A DNA stretch of 64,000 nt from Ostreococcus mediterraneus (lineage: Eukaryota > Chlorophyta > Mamiellophyceae > Mamiellales > Bathycoccaceae): contig WMKK01000007.1 in assembly GCA_012295225.1 (NCBI GenBank), positions 602,605 to 666,604 of the forward strand. Reading direction: 5' to 3'. Position numbers and translations under genes: made by a program. Shown piece after piece: positions 1-8,068 of this stretch. Under the pieces are notes generated by a model. The model was not told the DNA's origin, did not search any database, and saw only the letters and a program-made list of their open reading frames with translations. Positions within the stretch are counted from its first letter, which is position 1. Each line of letters starts with the position of its first letter.

Positions 1-1504
1 GCACGCTTTGTCGTCGTCGCCGAAATCGAGCGCGAGCTCGATCGAATTCGCGGGCTCCAACCATTCCAACATTCTAAGCCACACGCGCGCGACGGCGGAG
101 ACGCACCAGAGCATCTTGCCAAACACCACGCCTCGTCGATAGATGCGAAAAAATCGACCCATGTGCGTATCGTGCGTATCGTGTGCGCGCGCGTACACGA
201 GCTCTACGCGCCGCGCGACGTCATCCCAGTTATAATTAGCCTTGACGCGCTTGTGAATTGTGTCCACGTCGGCGTTTGGAAGCGCGACTAGGCAACGATC
301 GAGCGCGTCAAGCAGGGATTGCACGTCGGGCTTGGCTAAGAATAATATATCTTCTGGAAGAACTTCTGGGACGCCACCGACGGCGGTGGCGACGACGAGG
401 CAGCCGCATGACGCCGCCTCGAGTACGGCGATGCAAAAAGACTCGGTGAGCGAAGCGTTGAGGAAAATGTCTCCTCGACGCAAGACATCCGCCACGCCAT
501 CGTGCGGGACGTGCCCGAGAATCGTCACCCGCGAGTCTAACCCCGCGTCCGACACCGCTTTCTCCAAGTGTCCACGCATGGAACCATCGCCGGCGATGAG
601 AAAATCTAAATTTGCATGCGCGCGACACGCGCGCGGAATGACTCCAGCCAGGAGATGAATGCCTTTTCTATACATGAGTCGCGACGTCACGACCACAGTA
701 ATTCGACCTTTCGCGCGACAGCTCACATCCGGGGTGAACATCGTCGAATCCACGGCGTTGGGGATCACGCTCACGCGCTCAGGCGCCAATCCAGGCTCAC
801 CGCCGAGTAAATATCCGCTTCGCAACACCGTGTTCTCCTTCGCCGTGTGACTGACGCAAATCACGTGCTGCGTATCCGCCAGCGTCATATCCAACAACTT
901 ATTCGTATGAATCGCACCAACGTCCGCGAATCCAAATAATGAATGATCAGTAAACACGCACTTCATGCCCATCGTGCGCGCGTATAATATGCCTTCGTGC
1001 GCGAACGTGCACCCTTGGTGCGCGTGGACGACGGTTACGCCTTCTCGAATGCACGCCTACGCGAGAGGATATTGGACAATCGTGCGTGTCCTCGTGACGT
1101 CAGTGTCGAAAACAGTACACATGAACGACGCGAGACGCGATGCGCGCGAAAAACGCGCGCGTCGCACGCACCTTGCGGAATAATTTAAACGCCCCCAAAA
1201 AGTTTGGAAAGGTGCAATTGTCATACATGACGACGCGCGGCGCGTGATACACCTTGACCCCGTTCGTGATCCACCGCACGCCCACGCGAGTGCCGTAGGC
1301 GTGCGTGAAGATGACCACCTTGTGTCCGCGCGCGCGGAGCCGCATGGCGAGGGCGTAGATGTGCAACTCGACGCCACCGACGGATGGTAAGAAAAAGTCG
1401 CTCAGCATCAAGATTGTGTGCTTGCGCGTCGTGTCGAGCGTCTTGGCCGTCGCCTCCGCCGTTGCCGCAGACGTGGACGCGCGCGCGGCGGCGCGGCGGG
1501 TCAT
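1..1504 (-). CDS. PIGA: PIG-A: GPI-anchor GlcNAc-transferase catalytic subunit (C-terminus cut by window edge)
   Basis: Catalytic GT4-family subunit of the ER complex that moves GlcNAc from UDP-GlcNAc to phosphatidylinositol, the first step of GPI-anchor synthesis. Exon 1 (1504-1172) carries the N-terminal motif SDFFLPSVGGVE. A 115-bp intron (1171-1057; donor GTGCGT, acceptor GCGTAG) is in phase 0. Exon 2 (1056 to the edge) stays open and continues with VVHAHQG, FTDHSLFGFADV, TNKLLDMTLAD and HVICVSHTAKEN, which are hallmark PIG-A segments. The last visible residues resemble the membrane-proximal C-terminus of the family. About 463 codons are visible against roughly 480 in other eukaryotes, so only a few are missing. 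The start at 1504 is the first ATG; an internal ATG at the motif MLSDFF is an alternative. It is followed, after 120 bp, by the Ca2+-ATPase gene on the same strand. Confidence 0.93.
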
Positions 1505-1624
1505 CTCGCGCCGCCGCTGTCGCCGTGGCGCACGCGTGCGCGAGTGACTGCCGACTGTGAGTGATGGTTTGTGATTTTGTGTGTGTTTTACAAGAGTCGC
1601 TACTCGCGACGATGCCTTGGTTGT

Positions 1625-4600
1625 TTACGGCGCGGATTTCATCACGGCTGAGCGCGAGCGGGGCAGAATATCGGCACCGCCGCTCATACCGCGGCGCAGG
1701 GACCAGAATCTACGCTTCGCGTTGTGCGCGCGCGTGAGATACTTTAAGACTTCGTCGATGGCGATGACGGGAATGGAATACCAAAAGACGGCTTTCCATT
1801 CGTTCACGCTGAGCGCGGAAATCGTAAACGTCTTCGCAAACGATGGGACGTACATGATGACGAAATGAAGCCACATGGAAATCACGATGGCGCCGACGAG
1901 CCAGAGGTTCGTGGTCGGTGGGTGCGTGAAGAGCGAGCGATTTTCGCTCAACGAATTCAACGCGTTGAACATTTCAACCAAGACGAGCGTGGACATGGCC
2001 ATCGTGCTCGGGCGTCGATCTTTGAAGACGTCGCACTCGGTGCCTTCGCACTGCGATGCGTGCGTGAGCTGGTCCCATGTCAAATCCGGACCATCGGGGT
2101 TGGATAAGTACCACCAACCGAAGGAGCCCACGGTGGCGAAACCGACATAGACGCCGATGATGAGGTAGCGAATCAATAACCATCGATCGACGATTTGCTC
2201 GGTGGAACTTCTCGGCTTTTTACTCATGATATCTCCATCGGCACGATTAAACCCGAGCGCAGTGGCGGGTAAGCCATCGGTGACGAGATTGACCCAAAGC
2301 AGTTGCACGGGAACGAGCGTTTCGGGAAAGCCGAGCGCGGCGGCGGTGAAAATGCACACCACTTCGCCAATGTTTGAACTCACCATGTAGCGAATAAACT
2401 GCTTGGCGTTGTTGTAAATCGCGCGACCCTCGGCCACGGCTTCGACAATTGTACTAAAGTTGTCATCAGCGAGCACCATATCTGCGGCGCCCTTCGCGAC
2501 CGCCGTACCGCTGCCCATGGCGATGCCGATATCCGCGCTCTTCAACGCCGGCGCGTCGTTCACGCCGTCACCCGTCATCGCGACGATATTACCTTGTCGC
2601 TTTAGCAACTCGACGAGTTTACTCTTTTGCGCTGGTTCGACGCGTGAGAACACGCACATCGATCGCACGGCGTCCTCGCGCTGCATTTCAGTCATCGCTT
2701 CAAACTGCACACCCGTAAACGAGCGCCCTTGAAAGTCTGAAATTTTAGTCATTCCCGTGAACGAATTGTATTGGTCATTCAACCCGATTTGCGCCGCAAT
2801 CGCCTCGGCGGTTTGTTGATTATCCCCGGTGACCATGATGACGCGAATACCGGCGTCTTTGCACGTCTGTAACGCGTAGCGCACTTCTGGTCTCGGCGGG
2901 TCAATCAACCCGACGAGTCCGAGGAATGTGAGCGCCTCTTCATCGCCTTCGGCGCACGTGTCGGTATTTTTGGGCATCGTGCGCATGGCGAACGCCAAGA
3001 CTCGAAGTGCATCTGTGGCGAAGCCTTCCATCTGCATCATTAACTGTTCGCGCACGGTATCTGTCATTCGCTCGACGCGACCGGTGGCGTTGGACATCAC
3101 CGACGTGCAGAGTTCCAAAACGCTTTCAGGCGCGCCCTTGACGAATAAAATTCTCTCCTCTCTTTGCGTGCTCACCAAGGTTGACATGCGCTTGCGTTCG
3201 CTCGTGAACTCTGCCGTGGCAAGTTTGACAAACTCTTGTTCCCAATACTCTGTGCTTCGCATGGCGGTGTCCCCGAAAGCTTTCGGCGGCGCGCGCGCCG
3301 ACGTCGGCAAGCCAATCTTCTCCGCCAACACGCGCAACGCGATTTCCGTCGCTTCACCAATCTTTTCAAATACTCCCTTGTCTTTGTCGTACTTTAACGT
3401 CGAGTCATTGCAAATCGAGCAACATATCGCTAAATTCGCCATGGCCGATGAATCTGCGGGCTGTTTCACCGCTATCCCGCGCGCGTCCAACACTTCCCCG
3501 TGCGTGGCGTAAGACTCGCCGCGAATGGCATAGTTGGTCACTTCCGCACTACTCACCGTCTCTACCACGCACACGCGCATGGCCGTCATGACATTGCACG
3601 TCAATGTCCCTGTCTTATCGCTACAAATCACCGACGTGCACCCTAGGGTTTCCACGCTCGGAAGCGTCCGCACCAGGGCGTTCTTCTTTGCCATGCGTCG
3701 CGTGCCGAGCGCCAAACACGTCGTCACGACAGCGGGCAACCCTTCAGGAATCGCCGCCACGGCGAGCGCAACTGCAATCTTGAAGTAATAAACCGCACCA
3801 CGAATCACCCCACCGTGCGCCTTATCTCCAAAGTGCCCGATATTCACCACCCATACCAAAATACAAATCACCGCGATGATTTTCCCGAGCAATTCTCCAA
3901 ATTCGTCGAGCTTCTTCTTCAGCGGCGTCATATCCTCCACCGTCTGCTCGAGCGTGTTTTGAATCTTCCCAATCGCCGTGTTGACGCCCGTACCGACTAC
4001 AACACACGTCGCACGTCCCACGGTGACGACTGTGCCGCTATACACCATGCATGTCTTATCTTGTAACACGCATCCGTCCTGGCGCACGGCGTCTTCAGTT
4101 TTCTCCACGCTCCCGCTCTCACCCGTCAACAACGCCTGATCGATGCGAAGCTGATTAGAGTGAATCTTCACCAACCTACAATCCGCGGGTACCTTCTCCC
4201 CAGTGGCAATCTCGATGATATCCCCCGGTACGAGAGCTTCGGCGGGAATCGAGTGCTTGGCGCGGTCCCGAACGCACGTCGCGTACTCCGCCTGATACGT
4301 CTTTAACTCCTCAATCGCCTTCTCCGCATTCTTCTCCGTCGCCACACCCACCGCGGCGTTCGCAACAAGAATCGCCACAATCACACTCGGCTCTAAAAAC
4401 GCCTCCATCCCGCCCTCGCCATCCCAAAACGCCAACGCCAGCGACGTCGCCGCCGCGCCCACGAGCACCTTCACCATGACATCATCAAACTGTTTCGCCA
4501 CCAGCGCGTAAAACGACGTCGATGGCTCTTGCGGCAGCGCGTTCACGCCCACCGCATCGCGCCGGCGCTTCACTTCGCCCGCGCCCAGGCCGCTTTCGGC

Positions 4601-4720
4601 GTCCAGCACGCCGAGACGCGCGAGCACTTCCGACGCATCGCTCGCGTGCGCACCCTCCGCGTGGCGCCTCCAACGCTCCACCGCGGACTTGGACTCGGGC
4701 GTGAGCCTGGATGACGCCAT
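1625..4720 (-). CDS. SERCA/ECA-type P-type Ca2+-ATPase
   Basis: P2A ATPase that pumps Ca2+ from the cytosol into the ER or another endomembrane store. The 1,031-residue intronless frame has the full family order: N-terminal cytoplasmic segment, PEGLPAVVT in M4, the phosphorylation motif CSDKTGTLT, the hinge TGDGVNDAPALKSADIGIAM, and M6 NLVTDGLPATALGFN, which holds the Ca2+-ligating residues. A family glutamate follows in VEMFNALNSLSE. These residues are typical of SERCA/plant ECA pumps and unlike the calmodulin-binding P2B group. I take the ATG at 4720 as start; an in-frame ATG at 4750 adds ten residues (MHGRRSFDAP). The selenoprotein T gene begins 117 bp away on the other strand, so the two share a short divergent promoter. 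Confidence 0.95.
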   Translation of the reverse strand: MASSRLTPESKSAVERWRRHAEGAHASDASEVLARLGVLDAESGLGAGEVKRRRDAVGVNALPQEPSTSFYALVAKQFDDVMVKVLVGAAATSLALAFWDGEGGMEAFLEPSVIVAILVANAAVGVATEKNAEKAIEELKTYQAEYATCVRDRAKHSIPAEALVPGDIIEIATGEKVPADCRLVKIHSNQLRIDQALLTGESGSVEKTEDAVRQDGCVLQDKTCMVYSGTVVTVGRATCVVVGTGVNTAIGKIQNTLEQTVEDMTPLKKKLDEFGELLGKIIAVICILVWVVNIGHFGDKAHGGVIRGAVYYFKIAVALAVAAIPEGLPAVVTTCLALGTRRMAKKNALVRTLPSVETLGCTSVICSDKTGTLTCNVMTAMRVCVVETVSSAEVTNYAIRGESYATHGEVLDARGIAVKQPADSSAMANLAICCSICNDSTLKYDKDKGVFEKIGEATEIALRVLAEKIGLPTSARAPPKAFGDTAMRSTEYWEQEFVKLATAEFTSERKRMSTLVSTQREERILFVKGAPESVLELCTSVMSNATGRVERMTDTVREQLMMQMEGFATDALRVLAFAMRTMPKNTDTCAEGDEEALTFLGLVGLIDPPRPEVRYALQTCKDAGIRVIMVTGDNQQTAEAIAAQIGLNDQYNSFTGMTKISDFQGRSFTGVQFEAMTEMQREDAVRSMCVFSRVEPAQKSKLVELLKRQGNIVAMTGDGVNDAPALKSADIGIAMGSGTAVAKGAADMVLADDNFSTIVEAVAEGRAIYNNAKQFIRYMVSSNIGEVVCIFTAAALGFPETLVPVQLLWVNLVTDGLPATALGFNRADGDIMSKKPRSSTEQIVDRWLLIRYLIIGVYVGFATVGSFGWWYLSNPDGPDLTWDQLTHASQCEGTECDVFKDRRPSTMAMSTLVLVEMFNALNSLSENRSLFTHPPTTNLWLVGAIVISMWLHFVIMYVPSFAKTFTISALSVNEWKAVFWYSIPVIAIDEVLKYLTRAHNAKRRFWSLRRGMSGGADILPRSRSAVMKSAP

Positions 4721-4837
4721 GGGCGCATCGAACGAACGCCTGCCGTGCATCGTTCGCGCCGTGCGCGCGCGCCGCGGCGGTGGTCGACGACGAAAGGGGC
4801 GGATAATGGCGCGGCAGTGTGCGACGCGCGCGCCCTC

Positions 4838-5431
4838 ATGGGACTCTCTCGCGCGCACGCATTCGCCAGTGGCGTCGTCGCCGTGGCGTCCCTGGCGGCG
4901 CTCGACGTATACAACGTATATAACGATGCCGTAGCGTCGCGCCCGGGGCAAATCGCCGACTTTATTGCGCGCACGACGACGGATTCGCGCGACATGTTCA
5001 TCGCGTATTGTACCTCCTGATCTTTTCGTGGCGGCTTTGTCCAGGTGAAGGACGCCGTCGAGGCTCGATACCCCGGGTTAACCGTGCTCGGAGGACACTA
5101 TCCAGCTTCAGCGTTCGCGGTGGCGCTCTCGCGGGCGGTGATGTTCGCGCAGGTGATGCTGGCGTGCGTGACGTTGCTTGATTTCGACGCGCTCGGGGTG
5201 TCGCTCGAACGCGCGCCGGCGCTCGTGCTCGAGCTTCGCAAGACGAAAACGCAGGCGTTATTAATGATTTGGGTGGTTGGGAACATGATTCATGCGAATG
5301 CGATGAATACTGGGGCGTTCGAGGTGTATTACGGCGGTTCGACGGTGTTTAGTAAGGTTGAGTCAAAGACGCTGCCGAGTTTCGACGCCATTTTTCGCGG
5401 CGTCGACGCCCTTCGCGGCGGCTCTTCGTGA
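4838..5431 (+). CDS. SELENOT: Selenoprotein T (SelT) with in-frame UGA selenocysteine
   Basis: Thioredoxin-like ER redox protein. Two open stretches (to 5017 and from 5021) lie in the same frame, separated only by TGA at 5018-5020. Read as Sec (U), this gives the redox motif C58-T-S-U61, the CxxU expected in SelT, followed by family-typical segments RYPGL, GGHYP, a hydrophobic stretch around residues 95-115, GNMIHANAMNTGAFEV and VFSKVESKTLPS. Total length 197 residues matches the family (about 195). The N-terminus (GVVAVASLAALDV) looks like a signal or membrane anchor. Start 4838 is chosen because it leaves the family-typical length; an upstream in-frame ATG at 4745 would overlap the start region of the opposite gene. 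A SECIS hairpin lies 72 nt after the stop. The terminating codon is also UGA. Confidence 0.93.
5018..5020 (+). other. Selenocysteine (UGA) codon of SelT
   Basis: In-frame TGA at codon 61. Homology to SelT continues on both sides without a frame change, and the codon falls exactly at the U of the CxxU redox motif. The SECIS hairpin downstream supplies the recoding signal. Confidence 0.92.
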
Positions 5432-5485
5432 TTGTTTTCGTCGCGCGGTAGTAGTTTTCGATAGAGTTTCGTCGAACGTCGTCAA

Positions 5486-5595
5486 GTCGGTGATGCGTAC
5501 GCGTGACGACGCGCGCGCTAAACGCTACGTGTATACGCTTTCACACGATGAAAGCGAGGCGAGCGCGCGCGTCTGATTTTGTCCGCGTCCCCGAC
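5486..5595 (+). promoter_or_regulatory. SECIS element in the SelT 3' UTR
   Basis: The structure is readable by eye. A 5' TGAC (5504-5507) and a 3' TGAT (5574-5577) form the expected non-Watson-Crick quartet. Between them a perfect 12-bp helix pairs 5508-5519 with 5562-5573. The unpaired run AAA (5520-5522) follows directly, at the normal distance for the conserved SECIS adenines. Inside the apical part is a second perfect 8-bp hairpin (5536-5543 with 5549-5556, loop CACGA), so the layout is form-2-like with an unusually long apical arm. Below the quartet, GTCGG (5486-5490) can pair with CCGAC (5591-5595), with ACGCG/CGCGT as further stem. In eukaryotes this element recruits SBP2 and the Sec elongation factor. 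Confidence 0.87.
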
Positions 5596-5711
5596 GCCCT
5601 CGCGACGTTCGAGTCGTTGTAAGTTGATGTAAATGGTAAAAAAGTTTCGCGTTCAATGTTACAAGTGTTTAAACACGAATCCAACTAAGTGTATAACGTG
5701 TGTGTGTGTGT

Positions 5712-6639
5712 TTACCACGGGATCGGGTTGAACTCCTCCTCCTTGCCGTCGCCCAACGTCTTTTGCGCCAACAAAAACGTCGGCGCCATCGAGCAAAACG
5801 CGACAAAGGCGACGGTTTCGCCACCCACCGCAGACGTAAAGATGTTCACCGCTTGCGGGTTCGCCATGTGCGCTTGCAAACCTTCCAACGGGCTCAACCC
5901 AGTGACGGCGTAGGAGCTCACGCAGTGCAAAAACGCCAACATCGCGAGGCGACCGTTTTTAATCTCCTTCACGCGCTTATCCGGCGCGTCGAGTCCCGCC
6001 GGGTCAAACGGGAACGAGTTCAACACGCCAGATTCCCCCGTGCGTTGGAAACCACGAATACGCGCAGCTTCAAGCACAGCCATAGCGACAACTTGCACGC
6101 CAACGAGCGTATTAAAGTCAATACCGTAATCCGCAGCGCCAGCTTCCCACCACTTGGGCAAACCCACGGCATCCGTAAACGCGATACCCGTCACGGCGGC
6201 CATGGCCCAACGCGCGTTCATCAATTCAGCCTCTTGAAGGTACGGAAGCGTTTCCGGGTTCGCGCCCAAACGAAGCGGGTCGAAACCTGTGATGGTGAGC
6301 GATGCGTACACACGATCGATCACACGCCGTCGTCAGTCTCACGCACAACCGCGCGCGCGCGCTCTCGCGCGACCCGCGTACACAAAGATATCGTTGCGTA
6401 TCTTTGCCCATCGCCCGCGCCATCGCGTCTCATCATCATCGCGCGCGACGCGACGCGCCATACGCACCGTAATCACCAGCCATGGTACCATCTAAATACT
6501 TCGGAGCCTTGGCGCCCGGGTACCACAATTCGCGCTCCGCACCGGCGCGCGCGACGACCACGCGCGCGGATGATGCGCGCGGCGCGCGGCGCGCGGTCGC
6601 GCACGGGCGCGCGATCGCGGCGTGTCTCGAGGCGAGCAT
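5712..6639 (-). CDS. Chlorophyll a/b-binding light-harvesting protein, probably LHCI (Lhca) type
   Basis: Thylakoid antenna protein with three membrane helices. Exon 1 (6639-6468) encodes a basic, Ala/Arg-rich chloroplast transit peptide and the start of the mature protein (ELWYPGAKAPKYLDG). A 181-bp intron (6467-6287; donor GTGCGT, acceptor CACAG) is phase 1. Exon 2 (6286-5712) gives GFDPLRLGANPETL, helix B EAELMNARWAMAA with chlorophyll-ligand Glu and Asn, the lumenal segment VGLPKWWEAGA, and helix A EIKNGRLAMLAF. Total 248 residues. The segments GFDPLRLG and LPKWWEAGA resemble LHCI members more than LHCII; the exact Lhca number cannot be set by eye. The SelT gene is convergent, its SECIS ending about 120 bp away. 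The inverted-repeat element starts about 235 bp upstream of the ATG. Confidence 0.9.
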
Positions 6640-6873
6640 CGTGTGCGCGCGCGTGATGCGACGAGAGGTGGAGTGAGGGAAAAGAGCGTGGGATGCTCTC
6701 GCGAAAGGGCCGTGCGAAAGGCGGGTCGCCGAGCGCGTGGGGTGTACCAAAGTGACGCCCGCGGGCGCGCGCGCGCGCGTCGGGTCGCGGGTCCGCGATG
6801 CCTCGGGAGGGGGACACCGTGCCTGGTCGTGATTGGTCGATGGGGCGATACGTGACGCCACGCGTGTATCAGG

Positions 6874-7212
6874 CCCGCAGTCCAGTCCGAGAAATCACCG
6901 TATTGAAGGACCTTAAAACGCCATATGTCCGATCGACGTTTTGAACGCGATTGACCACTCATGACTCATGACCCGACAAATGGGTACTCAATGCGACATC
7001 CTTCACGCGACGCGCGCGACGACGCGTTATTTGTGAGACTTTTCAACGCGATCGAGTGACACCATATGTTTTCTGTCATCTGACGAAGGTTCGTGAGATT
7101 TGGCGTCGATGCGACGGCGCGGTGGGTTGAAATGTGCGTTTAGGGCGCAAGAGTCCCTCGGGCAGCTTGAGTTGTGAACGGTCAGATGTCACGATGTGCG
7201 TCGAGGCACAGA
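6874..7212 (+). repeat. Left arm of the long inverted repeat
   Basis: Pairs with 7520-7880 on the opposite strand. The best-conserved part, around 7000-7055, is identical over more than 40 bp apart from a few positions. Transcription through both arms would give a long hairpin RNA (inference). Confidence 0.72.
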
Positions 7213-7519
7213 TGTCACACTGATGCGTTAGAGGCATGGATAATTGGCGTGCGTGAGTGTAATTCATTTGAACATGCCCTTTTCATGCTCTCTTTCGGCA
7301 TGGCTCGCGCGAGTGCGCCACATTGAACACTTTTTCATCTGTCATCGTTGGCCAAAATGACTGAAAAATGGCCGAAATGGGTGAAAATGTCAAATATTCA
7401 ACGGGGCACTGACGCGTCAAACCGCGCTTAAATTTCATCTAGAACGGATAGTCGTGTTGTATTAAAACATTAGACACACGATGCATCAAACTGAACCGAT
7501 TTTAGGCCGCTATGCAAGA

Positions 7520-7880
7520 GATGTGCGTCGACGCACATCGTGACATCTGACCGTTCACAACCCAAGCGAGCCGAGGGACTGTTGCACACGAAACGCCGAA
7601 ACACGCCAAAACACACAAAATGACGCACATTTCAATCCACCGCGCCGTCACATCGACGCCACGTCGCGTGAAACTTAGTAAAGCGATAGAAACTATATAG
7701 TGTCACCCTCTTGCGTTGAAAAGTCTCACAAATAACGCGTCGTCGCGCGCGTCGCGTGAAGAATGTCGTGTTCAATACCCATTTCTCTGGTCATAATTGG
7801 TCAAACAGGTTTTAAAAGTCGATCGGACATATGGCGTTTTGAGGTCCTTAAATAAGGTCCTCTCCCGGACTGTCTCGGGG
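7520..7880 (-). repeat. Right arm of the long inverted repeat
   Basis: Reverse complement of the left arm with several short indels. It has a relative insertion near 7585-7625 (a run of ACACG/AACACGCC-like words) that is absent from the left arm. The outer end lies about 190 bp upstream of the SET-domain start codon. Confidence 0.72.
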
Positions 7881-7956
7881 AATGGTCCGTTTTAGAACGT
7901 TTGGGATGGTTCACTCGGACGCGGTCGTCGTCAGTGCGTCGTCGGTGCGTCGTCGT

Positions 7957-7960
<4 letters not shown>

Positions 7961-7993
<33 letters not shown>
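7961..7993. repeat. (GTC)n microsatellite
   Basis: About eleven uninterrupted GTC/TCG units just upstream of the SET-domain gene, with looser GTC-rich sequence on either side. Trinucleotide runs of this kind recur through the window in spacers and in low-complexity coding regions. Confidence 0.9.
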
Positions 7994-7994
<1 letters not shown>

Positions 7995-8068
7995 GAGGCG
8001 AAGGGCGCGCGTGAGGGCGTTTTCTTCTGTGTCTCTGCGCGCGCTCGGGAGCGTGGCATGGCGCGGTG

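Larger units (their letters stand above)
6874..7880. mobile_element. Non-autonomous DNA element with long terminal inverted repeats (MITE/foldback type)
   Basis: About 1 kb with no credible coding region. Its two arms (6874-7212 and 7520-7880) are imperfect reverse complements over more than 300 bp. Shared blocks in the same order include CGCCATATGTCCGATCGAC, CGACGCGTTATTTGTGAGAC, GGCGTCGATG, GGTCAGATGTCACGATGTGC and, outermost, CAGTCCG. The clearest terminal match starts AAGGACCT (6906 and, inverted, 7849); weaker similarity runs out to about 6874 and 7880, so the edges are approximate. No clear target-site duplication was seen. The interior (7213-7519) is less GC-rich and has no transposase. 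Mismatches and indels between the arms suggest an old copy. It fills the divergent spacer between the Lhc and SET genes. Confidence 0.72.

Noticed and set aside
5548-5605. Alternative SECIS fold using ATGA at 5548 and GA at 5604
   Set aside because: It gives an ~8-bp bulged helix and no AA at the right distance; the 5504-5577 structure is perfect over 12 bp with AAA in place.
5700-6656. Long plus-strand open frame opposite the Lhc gene
   Set aside because: It is antisense to a clear two-exon Lhc gene; its product is Arg/His-rich with no domain. High GC gives long accidental frames throughout this window.
7076-7267. Short open frame within the left arm of the inverted-repeat element
   Set aside because: 63 codons without similarity to a transposase or other protein, and disrupted in the matching right arm.
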